From NCBI RefSeq assembly GCF_016592555.1, contig NZ_AP014546.1:3420501-3484500 (forward strand): a DNA stretch of 64,000 nt, given 5' to 3'. Below the pieces are notes generated by a model, which worked only from the letters and a program-made list of their open reading frames with translations, was not told the DNA's origin and ran no database searches. The position numbers and the translations under genes were made by a program. This stretch comes from Neptunomonas japonica JAMM 1380. GTDB lineage: Bacteria; Pseudomonadota; Gammaproteobacteria; Pseudomonadales; Balneatricaceae. This document shows, piece after piece, positions 47,133-56,132 of the stretch (the stretch's first letter is position 1; each line of letters starts with the position of its first letter).

Positions 47133-48443
47133 GTGTTCACAGACTTTTCACTTGATACTCGTTTGCTAAAAGCACTCGACGCACTATCTTTTACAAAGCC
47201 AACTGACGTCCAAAATGCAACGATGCCAGCAGCTACTGCGGGTAAAGACATATTGGTAACAGCTGAAACCGGTAGTGGTAAAACCGCCGCTTTCGCTTTA
47301 CCTGTATTACATGCATTACTAGATTCTCCAGCGCCGCAAAGCGGTGCGCGCGTACTGATCCTTACACCAACGCGTGAACTAGCTCAGCAGTTAGCTAAAC
47401 ACATTAACGCTTTGGCTCAATTTACTTTCATCAAAACAGATACGGTCTGCGGTGGTGAAACATTTAAACCGCAAGCGGCGAGACTTAGAAAGAACCCTGA
47501 AATATTAGTTGCCACACCAGGGCGCCTTATTGATCACCTCGATAAAAGAACAATCTCTTTAGATGACATCGAGTACTTAATACTTGATGAAGCTGACCGA
47601 ATGTTGGATATGGGCTTTCAAGAAGATGTTGAGCGTATTTGTAGCACCTGCCCTGACACTCGTCAGACGATGCTATTTTCAGCTACTTTAGCCCATGCAG
47701 GTATGCGCTCAGTCATCACCGCCTCCATGAAAGAGCCGGTATCTATTAAGTTAAATAGTCACCGCGAAGCACACACCAACATTCGCCAACAAATTATTCT
47801 GGCCAACGATGTCGCTCTTAAAGATAAACAACTCGTTTGGTTGCTGAAAAACGACTCGTTTGAAAAAGCGATTGTATTTACTAATACAAAAGTTAATGCG
47901 ACACGTTTAAATGGCTACCTTAGATATAACGACATCCGTGCTGGCGTGATCCATGGCGATTTAACGCAAGAACAACGTACACACGCGATGGGGTTGCTTG
48001 CCAGCGGGAAAATCAATGTCTTAGTAGCAACAGATGTTGTTGCTAGAGGCATCGATGTTAAAGGAATAGATCTAGTCATCAATGTAGAGATGTCGCGTAG
48101 TGGTGACGACCACACTCACCGTGTTGGCCGAACAGGACGTGCAGGCGAACAAGGCGTAGCCATTTCTTTGATTGGCCCAACTGAATGGAACTTGATGTCT
48201 AGTATTGAACGATACTTGAAGACACAGTTTGAGCGGCGGGTAATTAAAGGCCTCGAAGGTAGCTATGCCGGCCCTAAAAAGCTAAAAGCATCAGGTAAAG
48301 CTGCTGGTACGAAAAAGAAAAAACTGGATAAGAAAATAACTAACGGAAAAGCAAAAGCAGCGAAAAAGAAACCTAATGCTCGCACAAGCGAACCTAAAAA
48401 TCGCGTTATTGTCGATGGCTTTGCACCACTAAAACGAAAATAA
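47133..48443 (+). CDS. DEAD-box RNA helicase (SrmB/RhlE-like)
   Basis: 436-residue ATP-dependent RNA helicase with a GTG start. Q-motif region F-T-K-P-T-D-V-Q, Walker A A-E-T-G-S-G-K-T, P-T-R-E-L-A, D-E-A-D, S-A-T and H-R-V-G-R-T-G-R-A-G are in order; the C-terminal 60 residues are Lys/Ala-rich and probably bind RNA. SrmB-type helicases help assemble the large ribosomal subunit. The second DEAD-box gene at 56336 is clearly different (RhlE type). Confidence 0.93.
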   Translation: MFTDFSLDTRLLKALDALSFTKPTDVQNATMPAATAGKDILVTAETGSGKTAAFALPVLHALLDSPAPQSGARVLILTPTRELAQQLAKHINALAQFTFIKTDTVCGGETFKPQAARLRKNPEILVATPGRLIDHLDKRTISLDDIEYLILDEADRMLDMGFQEDVERICSTCPDTRQTMLFSATLAHAGMRSVITASMKEPVSIKLNSHREAHTNIRQQIILANDVALKDKQLVWLLKNDSFEKAIVFTNTKVNATRLNGYLRYNDIRAGVIHGDLTQEQRTHAMGLLASGKINVLVATDVVARGIDVKGIDLVINVEMSRSGDDHTHRVGRTGRAGEQGVAISLIGPTEWNLMSSIERYLKTQFERRVIKGLEGSYAGPKKLKASGKAAGTKKKKLDKKITNGKAKAAKKKPNARTSEPKNRVIVDGFAPLKRK

Positions 48444-48464
48444 GTAGCGCTAGTTTCTAATGAC

Positions 48465-48492
48465 CACCTATTACCATGTTAGGTAATAGGTG
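48465..48492. repeat. inverted repeat at convergent gene ends
   Basis: An 11-base perfect inverted repeat, CACCTATTACC and GGTAATAGGTG, around a 6-base loop between the DEAD-box gene and the GGDEF-EAL gene. The right arm overlaps the last codons of the GGDEF-EAL gene. No T-run follows on either strand. Confidence 0.55.
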
Positions 48493-50692
48493 CATCATAT
48501 TGGCCATCCGTATGCTCATGGCACAAGGCAATAATATGATGAAGCGACTGCGGTTTAGATAGCCAAAAACCCTGAATATAATCACACTCGAATTGTTTCA
48601 GCACCTCTAGTTGAGCTAGTTCTTCAACACCTTCAGCAATGACGACGATACCCAACGCCCTTCCCATTTTAATAATAACTTCAACGAGTGTTTTATCCTG
48701 CTCGTCTATCAATAAGTCCTGAATGAAACTCTTATCAATTTTTAAATAATCGACTGGGTAGTTACGCAAGTAATTAATAGCAGAATAACCCGTACCAAAA
48801 TCATCAATTGCAAACTGCACACCAATATCCCGCAATGAAGTAATAACACTCATGCGAGCAGAATTTTGCTCCATAAACAGCGACTCAGTAATCTCAAATA
48901 CAAACCGGTGACTATCCACACCATTTTCTTTGAAAATAGCCTTCCATGTGTCGTACGCTTTTGTAGAATAAAACTCACTGACTGAACGGTTAACTGAAAT
49001 TTTAATATCAATATCGGCCTCTAAAAAGACTCGCATATCCTTGCAAGCCTGCTGCAAAACCCAATTCCCAATATTTACAATTGATCCTGTTCGCTCTGCT
49101 ACAGGTATAAAAGAATCAGGCATCACTCTGCCTTTATCAGGATGATTCCAACGAATAAGCGCTTCACATTTTTCTATTTTATTTGTATTTACATTCAATA
49201 CTGGCTGGTAGTAAAGCTCAAACTCGTTAGCATTGAGTCCTCGCAAAATATCAGAATGCACTAGCAAGTGCTGTTCCGCCTCTTCGCGCATTCCCTCATT
49301 AAAGAAAAAGTGTGTATTTCGCCCAGCACGTTTTGCCGTATACATTGCCTGATCAGAATGCAGTAACAACCCCGTAACATCCTTCCCATCAATAGGGTAC
49401 ATCGCAATGCCAATGCTCGCTGTTACTAAAAAAGGCCGCCCCCCTATTATGAAGGGCTGTTGAATCTTCTTTTGCAACTTCTCTGCAAGCAGATCAGCCT
49501 GTATTACATCACTGACATTACGCAATACAAGTACGAACTCATCTCCACCAAGACGAGCAATAATGTCAGAATCACGAGCAGAGTGTTGTAGACGCATAGC
49601 AAAATCAGTCAATAAATGATCGCCAGCGCTATGCCCAACACTGTCATTTACTTGCTTAAAGTGGTCTATATCAATAAAGAAAACTGCGAAATCTAGCTTT
49701 TCACGACGCATCTCTTTAATCAGGCTTTCTAACCTCTGACTAAAAAAGTAACGATTAGGTAAGCCCGTTAATGCATCAAAATTGGCTCTATAGTTTGCTG
49801 TTGTTATCGCTTGTGCTTTTTGCTGATAAATAAGTACTAACAAAAAGCCAGCTACGCCCATCACTAGTGCGAGGAAAGATGCGCCACCCCACAAAAAATA
49901 CATTCTTTTAGACGGTGCAGCCCAACCATTTTCAGGCAGAATAGCCAGTTGCCACTCACCATGTGGTAACGTGATATTTGTCATTACAGCATCGAGACCA
50001 AAAGCACGCTTGGAGCCAAAAAATAATTCTCCATCTGAACCTGTGCCGTCTTTTCCTCGAATGCCTAACATCAATCCGTAATAGTCTTTTCTAATATCAG
50101 CAGCATCAAGTAACTTCTCGTATTCCAAAACAGCAGAGATGATTCCCCACAAAGTGGGTCCTGTATGATGCTGAAGATAAACAGGTAGGCGCGCTATTAA
50201 CGCTTCTCCTCCTTGAACCAATTCTAGAGGGCCAGATAACACCATTTTATTCAGCTGGATAGCATCAAGCACCGAACGAACTTGATCTTTATTGGCGGTA
50301 TAATTTAACCCAATGACCTGCTCATTACCTTCCAGAGGGTAAATGGATTGAACGGTCAGATCAGGAGCCAGCGCAACATGACGAATATGTAAATCATCAG
50401 ACAAAAGCGCTTCCATTAATTGAGAAAATCTCGATTGATCCATTTCAGGGTTGATCGTTATTTCTGCTTGTAAAGCCTTCAACACAGAAAGGTTCGCATT
50501 AATTTCGCCTTCCAAGCGGGCACGTATAATACCTACTTGGCTTGCTGCCCTAAACAATGCTTCACTTTTAAGCCTTTCAGCTTCACTCTGAATAAATAGA
50601 GAAGAAACCAGCAATACAGAAAGGCTGATCGCTACAGCAGGCCAAATGGGGCTGCGCGCTAGAATTTTTTTGAGGAAAGCGACGAAATCCAT
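48479..50692 (-). CDS. CHASE-GGDEF-EAL cyclic-di-GMP signalling protein
   Basis: 737-residue membrane protein: first helix at about 16-34, a periplasmic CHASE-type sensor (about 75-250), second helix (about 265-290), a diguanylate-cyclase domain with intact G-G-D-E-F, and a phosphodiesterase domain with intact E-A-L (C-E-A-L-I-R-W) and D-D-F-G-T-G-Y-S. Both catalytic signatures are preserved, so the net direction of c-di-GMP turnover is not predictable. No partner gene adjoins it. The CHASE ligand is unknown. Confidence 0.93.
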   Translation of the reverse strand: MDFVAFLKKILARSPIWPAVAISLSVLLVSSLFIQSEAERLKSEALFRAASQVGIIRARLEGEINANLSVLKALQAEITINPEMDQSRFSQLMEALLSDDLHIRHVALAPDLTVQSIYPLEGNEQVIGLNYTANKDQVRSVLDAIQLNKMVLSGPLELVQGGEALIARLPVYLQHHTGPTLWGIISAVLEYEKLLDAADIRKDYYGLMLGIRGKDGTGSDGELFFGSKRAFGLDAVMTNITLPHGEWQLAILPENGWAAPSKRMYFLWGGASFLALVMGVAGFLLVLIYQQKAQAITTANYRANFDALTGLPNRYFFSQRLESLIKEMRREKLDFAVFFIDIDHFKQVNDSVGHSAGDHLLTDFAMRLQHSARDSDIIARLGGDEFVLVLRNVSDVIQADLLAEKLQKKIQQPFIIGGRPFLVTASIGIAMYPIDGKDVTGLLLHSDQAMYTAKRAGRNTHFFFNEGMREEAEQHLLVHSDILRGLNANEFELYYQPVLNVNTNKIEKCEALIRWNHPDKGRVMPDSFIPVAERTGSIVNIGNWVLQQACKDMRVFLEADIDIKISVNRSVSEFYSTKAYDTWKAIFKENGVDSHRFVFEITESLFMEQNSARMSVITSLRDIGVQFAIDDFGTGYSAINYLRNYPVDYLKIDKSFIQDLLIDEQDKTLVEVIIKMGRALGIVVIAEGVEELAQLEVLKQFECDYIQGFWLSKPQSLHHIIALCHEHTDGQYDAPIT

Positions 50693-50867
50693 TATTCCTA
50701 ATCCCTGAAATAATACGTAGATACAGTCAAATGAAAATAGCTTTTATTTTTAGGTTTCATTCTATCGTTTCTTTCTTCTCAGTCTATAGGTTAGACAGTT
50801 GATTAAGTATAGAGTACGCCCACCAAATATGACTAAAGTCGTACAATGAAAGCAATATAACAGCAAA

Positions 50868-52247
50868 TTAGTTTATATCCACGACTTTACCGGGGTTCAT
50901 GAGGTTGTCAGGATCCAGTGCGTGTTTAATTGTTTTCATGATGTCCACTCCTGCCGGTAGCTCTTCTGCAAGAAAAGCTTTTTTACCCTGACCAATACCA
51001 TGTTCACCAGTGCAAGTGCCACCAGCACTGAGTGCACGATGAATAAGCCGAGTATGAAACGAATCAATTAGCAGCATTTCTGCTTCATTTTCAGGGTCAA
51101 CTGCAGGCACAACGTGAAAGTTCCCATCTCCCACATGGCCAACTATAGGCATAGACATAGGCATACTTTTGATATCAGTAATTGTTTCAAGTATGCACTG
51201 TGCCAGCTGCGAGATAGGTACACAAACATCGGTTGAAAAAATTCGGGCATTTGGACGCGTGGCTCGAGCCGCATAAGCAAAATCATGCCTTGCCTGCCAT
51301 AGAGCGGTTCGGTCTTCAGTGTTCGATGCCCACTGAAACTCGCTTCCCTGATTTTCAACGGCTAATTCTTTAACAATAGATGCCTGTTCAGCCACCCACG
51401 CTTGAGTACCATGAAACTCTAAAAAAAGATGAGGTAAAAATGGATAATCAGTACCACTGTATTGGTTAACAGCATTAATGGCAGCCGCATCCAAAAGCTC
51501 TATACGAGCAATAGGCACGCCCATCTGGATGGTTTCTATTACCGTATTAATGGCGCCTTCCACAGAGCCAAAAGCACATACAGCGGCAGAGATAGCCTCA
51601 GGAATAGCATGTAAACGCAGGCTTATTTCACAGATAATACCCAGCGTACCTTCCGAACCAATAAACAGGCGCGTTAGATCATAGCCCGCAGCAGACTTAC
51701 GAGCACGGCTGCTAGTTTTTACAATCTTGCCATCAGCCATGACAACCGTTAAGGCTAAGACAGCGTCACGCATTGTTCCATAACGTACAGCATTGGTACC
51801 CGAAGCACGCGTCGCGGCCATACCTCCGACAGAAGCATCAGCCCCAGGGTCGATAGGAAAAAACATACCTTGATCACGCAAGTGCTCATTGAGTTGCTTG
51901 CGAGTAACACCGGCTTGCACAGTACAGTCCATGTCTTCACTGGTAACACTCAAGATATTGTTCATCAAAGACATATCGATACTCAGCCCACCATGGCTTG
52001 CATTTACCCCCCCCTCCATAGCCGTACCGGTACCAAAAGGCAGCATTGGCATATGATGGCGCATACAAATACGAGCGATTTCAGAAACTTCAGAGGTACT
52101 TTTAGGAAATGCAACGGCCTCAGGAGATGCGGGAAGGTGAAAAGATTCATCATGAGCATGATGCTGTCGAACACTACTGGAAGTTTCTAAACGCTCCCCC
52201 AACAGTTCTTGTAATTCTTGGATAGCAACCGTAAAAGCCCCTGGCAT
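50868..52247 (-). CDS. FAD-binding D-lactate/glycolate-type dehydrogenase
   Basis: 459-residue FAD oxidoreductase of the GlcD/Dld1 (PCMH) family. FAD domain motifs P-F-G-T-G-T-A-M-E-G-G and G-S-E-G-T-L-G-I-I lie in the first half; the C-terminal half has H-V-G-D-G-N-F-H and G-E-H-G-I-G-Q-G-K-K, typical of D-lactate dehydrogenase (cytochrome-linked, LDHD-like). GAGGTG precedes the ATG. The partner subunits of a glycolate oxidase (GlcE, GlcF) are absent, favouring a single-subunit D-2-hydroxyacid dehydrogenase. Confidence 0.88.
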   Translation of the reverse strand: MPGAFTVAIQELQELLGERLETSSSVRQHHAHDESFHLPASPEAVAFPKSTSEVSEIARICMRHHMPMLPFGTGTAMEGGVNASHGGLSIDMSLMNNILSVTSEDMDCTVQAGVTRKQLNEHLRDQGMFFPIDPGADASVGGMAATRASGTNAVRYGTMRDAVLALTVVMADGKIVKTSSRARKSAAGYDLTRLFIGSEGTLGIICEISLRLHAIPEAISAAVCAFGSVEGAINTVIETIQMGVPIARIELLDAAAINAVNQYSGTDYPFLPHLFLEFHGTQAWVAEQASIVKELAVENQGSEFQWASNTEDRTALWQARHDFAYAARATRPNARIFSTDVCVPISQLAQCILETITDIKSMPMSMPIVGHVGDGNFHVVPAVDPENEAEMLLIDSFHTRLIHRALSAGGTCTGEHGIGQGKKAFLAEELPAGVDIMKTIKHALDPDNLMNPGKVVDIN

Positions 52248-52325
52248 CTTTTCACCTCATAATGACATTCAATCTAAGCAGCTTAGCAGAGGCAAGATAA
52301 GAACTAAAATGACGCATAACAGAAA

Positions 52326-52355
52326 CAAAAACGCCTATCAGAACTGATAGGCGTT
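52326..52355 (-). terminator. terminator of the peroxiredoxin gene
   Basis: A perfect 12-base stem (AACGCCTATCAG with CTGATAGGCGTT) and 2-base loop; on the minus strand the T residues continue after the stem. About 20 bases after the stop codon. Confidence 0.85.
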
Positions 52356-52377
52356 AGTCTTAGCTGTGCATAAAAGT

Positions 52378-53118
52378 TCAGCTATTTTTAGTTAACCATG
52401 CTTCTAAATCATCAGCACTACCGACATGCTCACCATCAATAAAGACTTGAGGCGTCGTTCCTTGACCCGTTAAAGCATTTAGGCTGGAAAAGCTAACACC
52501 GTGCTGGCCAAGCTCTATTTCCTCATACTTATACCCTTTAGCCTGCAGTACTTTTTTAGCGCGCGTGCAGTGTGAGCATCCAGGCTTCGTTAATAAAGTA
52601 ACGCGCTTAGGTTGCTCAGCATTTGGGTTAATGTAATTCAACATAGTGTCACCGTCAGATACTTCAAACGGGTCACCTGGTAAATCAGGCTCAATGAACA
52701 TTTTGTCGATTATGCCATCTTTAACCAGCATAGAATAACGCCAGCTACGCTTGCCAAAACCGATATCACTTTTATCTACTAACATATCCATGCCGGCGCT
52801 AAACTCACCGTTTCCATCAGGAATAAAAGTAATATTTTCTGCTTTCTGATCTTCTGCCCAGCTATTCATAACAAATGTATCATTCACCGATATACACACA
52901 ATATCATCGATTCCGTTCGCTTTGAAAACAGGCGCTAGCTCGTTATAACGTGGCAGATGAGTACTAGAACAAGTTGGCGTGAAAGCGCCGGGTAATGCAA
53001 AAACAATAACATTTTTACCTTTGAACAATTGCTCAGTACTGATACTTACCCAATCATTGCCCACTCGAGCGGGAAAAGTAACATTAGGCACAGCCTGACC
53101 TTCACGGTTATCCAACAT
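52378..53118 (-). CDS. peroxiredoxin-glutaredoxin fusion (PrxGrx)
   Basis: 246-residue hybrid peroxidase. The N-terminal Prx5-type domain (about 1-165) has the peroxidatic Cys50 in P-G-A-F-T-P-T-C; the C-terminal glutaredoxin (about 172-246) has C181-S-H-C184. Such fusions reduce peroxides using glutathione, with the glutaredoxin recycling the Prx. The start has AGGAG in front. Its terminator is visible downstream. Confidence 0.94.
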   Translation of the reverse strand: MLDNREGQAVPNVTFPARVGNDWVSISTEQLFKGKNVIVFALPGAFTPTCSSTHLPRYNELAPVFKANGIDDIVCISVNDTFVMNSWAEDQKAENITFIPDGNGEFSAGMDMLVDKSDIGFGKRSWRYSMLVKDGIIDKMFIEPDLPGDPFEVSDGDTMLNYINPNAEQPKRVTLLTKPGCSHCTRAKKVLQAKGYKYEEIELGQHGVSFSSLNALTGQGTTPQVFIDGEHVGSADDLEAWLTKNS

Positions 53119-53287
53119 CTATAATCTCCTAATTCGCTAATAGCTAATTTGTTAATACCAACTATAGCTACACTGAAAACATTACAAAAATTAATTTTTT
53201 CAACCCAGCCAATAGTTAAAAACTATAAAAAAAATTAATAGCCAGCAATCAATTTATTACCATTCACTGATTGAAGCGTATCTGAAA

Positions 53288-53524
53288 TTATTTGAATTTA
53301 GGTTCAAGCATCTGATTACGCTGCTTTTTTCGTGACTGAGCACGCACCAACACAGCAGCTCTTTCTGTTTCTGTAACTTTCGTCCAGTCCAGAATTTCCT
53401 GTAACGAACGGCCGCACCCCAAACAAACATCTTGCTCATCAAGACAACACTGTCTTATACAGGGTGATTTCACTTTATCTACATCATTCATAATGTCAGT
53501 ATAAAACATAAAAAAGGCGCGCAT
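53288..53524 (-). CDS. DUF1289 family protein
   Basis: 78-residue (or shorter) protein with the DUF1289 cysteine pattern S-P-C-I-R-Q-C-C-L-D, then D-V-C-L-G-C-G-R and W, a probable small zinc/metal-binding fold. The start is uncertain: the ATG at 53524 has AAAGGTG 6 bases upstream, but that sequence is one arm of the mscL terminator hairpin; in-frame ATGs at 53509 and 53491 lack ribosome sites. The family core begins around the 53491 start (M-N-D-V-D-K). Confidence 0.82.
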   Translation of the reverse strand: MRAFFMFYTDIMNDVDKVKSPCIRQCCLDEQDVCLGCGRSLQEILDWTKVTETERAAVLVRAQSRKKQRNQMLEPKFK

Positions 53525-53536
53525 TAGCGCACCTTT
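53508..53536 (-). terminator. rho-independent terminator of mscL
   Basis: On the minus strand AAAGGTGCGC pairs with GCGCGCCTTT (one G-T pair) around a TAAT loop and is followed by TTTTTT. It lies 73 bases after the mscL stop and overlaps the possible start of the DUF1289 gene. Confidence 0.85.
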
Positions 53537-53609
53537 ATATATAAAAATTAAACTCAGTACCTAGTAGTATTCACCCTATACAATAGACACTAGCTTACTT
53601 AACAGCCTT

Positions 53610-54020
53610 TTAGTTTCGTGTTTTTAACAAATCACGAATCTCACCCAGCAAAACTTCTTCCTTGGAAGGTTCTGGTTCTGCTTCAGGTTCTGCTGGAGCT
53701 TCTTCAACCTTCTTCATCGAGTTGATTGTTTTTACAGCAACAAAAACAGCGCCTGCTACAATCACGAAATCAATAATAGTTTGTAAAAACTTACCGTAGT
53801 TAATGGCAACTGCCTTGGTTTCACCCACCGCCTCTTGCAGAACATACGCTAAATCAGTGAAGTTCACACCACCTAACATCACACCAATCGGTGGCATAAC
53901 AACATCACCAACAAATGACGATACAATTTTACCAAAGGCAGCACCAACGATAATACCAACGGCCATATCCATCACATTGCCTTTAACAGCAAACTCTTTA
54001 AACTCCTTTAACATTCCCAC
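53610..54020 (-). CDS. mscL: large-conductance mechanosensitive channel MscL
   Basis: 136-residue channel that opens under membrane tension to save cells from osmotic downshock. An amphipathic N-terminal helix is followed by [17 protein letters not shown] and a second membrane helix, then a charged C-terminal bundle ([12 protein letters not shown]). I choose the GTG at 54020 because GAGGAA lies 6 bases upstream and M-G-M-L-K-E-F aligns end-to-end with E. coli M-S-I-I-K-E-F, giving the same length. ATG 54014 has no properly spaced site. Confidence 0.93.
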   Translation of the reverse strand: MGMLKEFKEFAVKGNVMDMAVGIIVGAAFGKIVSSFVGDVVMPPIGVMLGGVNFTDLAYVLQEAVGETKAVAINYGKFLQTIIDFVIVAGAVFVAVKTINSMKKVEEAPAEPEAEPEPSKEEVLLGEIRDLLKTRN

Positions 54021-54134
54021 AGCATATTCCTCAAATTCTAGTTTTAGTAATACTAATACCATTGTCTTATTAAGCGATGAATACAGTATTAACTTACTAT
54101 TTGAGGGGCTACTTACCCGAATAGCGTCACTGAG

Positions 54135-54989
54135 CTACTTTTTAAGGCCGCCCATCATGCCTTGAATAGCGGCAGGTATATCAGCCGGCAGAATAACTGT
54201 CTTAGCATTGTCTGACTTAGCCAGCGCAGCCATTGCATCTACATATTTTTCACCCAGAATATACATCACTGGCAACTCATTACCTTGAATAGCTTCTGTC
54301 ACACGCTGAATAGCCACTTGGCTGGCTTTAGCCAATACAACTTGTGCTTCGGCATCGCGCTTAGAAGCCTCCAAACGCCCTTCAGCTTCAAGGATAGCGG
54401 CTGATTTCTCACCGTCTGCACGAGTCACGGTTGCACGTCGCTGACGCTCTGCAGCTGCCTGCTCTTCCATTGCGCTTTGCATCGTGTCAGAAGGAGTAAT
54501 ATCTTGAATTTCTACGGTCTTGAGCGTAATTCCCCAATCGGAAATGTCGTCAGAAATAGCGGCTTTGAGTTTTGCTTTAATCTGGTCACGCGAAGAAAGT
54601 GCATCATCTAATCCCATTTCACCAACAATAGAACGCAGAGATGTTTGCACTAGATTCTGGATAGCCAAACTATAATTTTCAACACCATACACCGCTTTCT
54701 CAGGCGCCACTATATTGATGTAAGCCACAGCATTAGCGATGATCACAGCATTATCTTTAGTGATAACTTCTTGAGAGGGAATGTCCATAACAATATCTTT
54801 TGTTGTCACTTTATAAGCGACCTGGTCTATATAAGGCATAATTATATTCAAGCCAGGCCCTAACGTAGTATGAAACTTACCCAAACGCTGCACTACATGC
54901 TTACTTCCTTGCGGAACTGTTTTAACGCCCATCGCCAGAGTCAGTATCACCAAAAACAGCAACACACCCGCAATCATTAATCCATCCAT
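54135..54989 (-). CDS. qmcA: SPFH/Band 7 membrane-scaffold protein (QmcA-like)
   Basis: 284-residue inner-membrane protein with one N-terminal helix (about 4-20), an SPFH domain (about 25-190) and a helical, Ala/Glu/Lys-rich C-terminus (A-A-A-E-R-Q-R-R-A-T-V-T-R-A-D-G-E-K). It is preceded by the NfeD partner 27 bases away, the usual gene pair. AAGGAG supports start 54989; a start at 55010 would add M-V-E-G-V-F-V. Likely role: membrane microdomain organisation and protease (FtsH-type) association. Confidence 0.9.
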   Translation of the reverse strand: MDGLMIAGVLLFLVILTLAMGVKTVPQGSKHVVQRLGKFHTTLGPGLNIIMPYIDQVAYKVTTKDIVMDIPSQEVITKDNAVIIANAVAYINIVAPEKAVYGVENYSLAIQNLVQTSLRSIVGEMGLDDALSSRDQIKAKLKAAISDDISDWGITLKTVEIQDITPSDTMQSAMEEQAAAERQRRATVTRADGEKSAAILEAEGRLEASKRDAEAQVVLAKASQVAIQRVTEAIQGNELPVMYILGEKYVDAMAALAKSDNAKTVILPADIPAAIQGMMGGLKK

Positions 54990-55016
54990 TACAAAAACTC
55001 CTTCCACCATTAATAG

Positions 55017-55469
55017 TTAACGTTTACCAACCAGCAATGTATTACCGGATAACTCTGTTATAAATACCCGGTCACCCAAAACAACATCTGTACTACAAAT
55101 AAACTCCCATTCATCATCACCTAATACCGGTGTAGTAAATCGAACAACACCTCGTGAATGTTCAGTAGGAACTTTTATGACTTGACCCACTTCACCTGCA
55201 ACTGCCTCGCGAGCAATGCCTGCTTTAGTACGGTCAGTCATTTTAGGCCTCAACAACTTAAACCATAATAGTGCAAATACAGAAGATGCCACGGCCCAAC
55301 TAAATAATTGCCAACTTACGGCAATATCTGGATTAATTCCCAACAGCCCTGCGACTACTATACCGCCCAGACCAAACCAGAAAATTGTAAAGCTTGGGAT
55401 AAACATTTCTGCTGCCATTAACAACATCCCAAACACCAGCCAATGCCAGTAAAGTAGAGTCACCTCCAT
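55017..55469 (-). CDS. NfeD family membrane protein
   Basis: 150-residue short NfeD (1b) protein with about three membrane helices in the first half (about 7-85) and a C-terminal OB-fold (G-E-V-G-Q-V-I-K-V, G-D-R-V-F-I-T-E-L). It is upstream of the SPFH gene, the standard partner. AGGAG precedes the ATG. Confidence 0.9.
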   Translation of the reverse strand: MEVTLLYWHWLVFGMLLMAAEMFIPSFTIFWFGLGGIVVAGLLGINPDIAVSWQLFSWAVASSVFALLWFKLLRPKMTDRTKAGIAREAVAGEVGQVIKVPTEHSRGVVRFTTPVLGDDEWEFICSTDVVLGDRVFITELSGNTLLVGKR

Positions 55470-55647
55470 TGCGCAAAAACTCCTATAGTTTTCTAATATA
55501 AATAAGCAAATAAAATGCCTAAAACACCATGCCTCTTATGCACCGTACCACTAATACTAGACTATAGTGGATGTTCATAAGTTCCTAGCGAAGTATTCGT
55601 TTTATCTTCGCTAACATAAGCAGGCTCGTATCCTGTTTCGCCCGCTT

Positions 55648-55681
55648 AAAAAAATACCATAGCAACAGCCTGTCACTATGG
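55648..55681 (-). terminator. terminator of the DUF1127-like gene
   Basis: On the minus strand CCATAG and CTATGG close a hairpin with an inner ACAG/CTGT stem, followed by TATTTTTTT. It lies just after the stop codon. Confidence 0.85.
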
Positions 55682-55686
55682 CTTAG

Positions 55687-55956
55687 CTACCCCCCACTCT
55701 CTTGCAGTAAGCAACATTGGCCAGCGTGCTCAGCACAACCGGTTTGCTCAATAGGCGTACTCTGAACCTGTTTTTTATCAGATGATGCAGCGACTTCTTC
55801 TTTTGGCAAAGCAATAATGGTGTTGCCTTTTCGACATACCCCTACATCAACCAATAAGCGCTCGTCTAAGTGCTCCATAGATTGATAGGTATATTGTTCA
55901 TCCAATCGCTTTTGCAGAGTTTTGTATCCGGCTACCAATAAGCTTAATAATGTCAT
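55687..55956 (-). CDS. DUF1127-like small protein with Cys-rich tail
   Basis: 89-residue protein. The middle, M-E-H-L-D-E-R-L-L-V-D-V-G-V-C-R-K-G, matches the DUF1127 signature (L-x-D-x-L-L-x-D-I-G). The tail is unusual: C-A-E-H-A-G-Q-C-C-L-L-Q, a potential metal or redox site. GAGGAG is 6 bases before the ATG. It is expressed from a long, strongly structured leader. DUF1127 peptides bind RNA or act in phosphate, carbon or stress regulation in some alphaproteobacteria; here the function is unknown. Confidence 0.82.
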   Translation of the reverse strand: MTLLSLLVAGYKTLQKRLDEQYTYQSMEHLDERLLVDVGVCRKGNTIIALPKEEVAASSDKKQVQSTPIEQTGCAEHAGQCCLLQESGG

Positions 55957-56130
55957 GATTTATCTCCTCAGTTAAAAACTGCCAGAGATATCTTCGAGGG
56001 GAGGTAGTAGGGGAATCACTATCGGCCGCGAAGATATCCGCGGCCAAAAAATTTAGAACAGAGCCAACGGACAAACGAAAATTCGCTTCCAATGAATATT
56101 GGAGGCGGGAATTCGTACGACCGGGCACAT
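55957..56130 (-). promoter_or_regulatory. structured leader RNA of the DUF1127-like gene (candidate RNA switch)
   Basis: Minus-strand leader of about 170 bases with ordered complementarities. P1: CGCCTCCAAT/ATTGGAAGCG (56107-56098 with 56093-56084, one mismatch), extended by ACGAA/TTCGT. P2: GGCCGCG/CGCGGCC (56045-56039 with 56030-56024) with loop GATATCTT. P3: TATCTC/GAGATA (55990-55985 with 55966-55961) around an inner CAGTT/AACTG pair, which would mask the GAGGAG ribosome site. GATATCTTCG (P2 loop and arm, 56038-56029) is perfectly complementary to CGAAGATATC (55996-55987), which overlaps P3. So P2+P3 and the long alternative stem exclude each other. No known riboswitch consensus was recognised. 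Confidence 0.55.
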
Positions 56131-56132
56131 CT

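Noticed and set aside
55898..56128. A 76-codon open frame through the structured leader
   Set aside because: It overlaps the DUF1127-like start in another frame, has no ribosome site, and its sequence is explained by the paired RNA arms.
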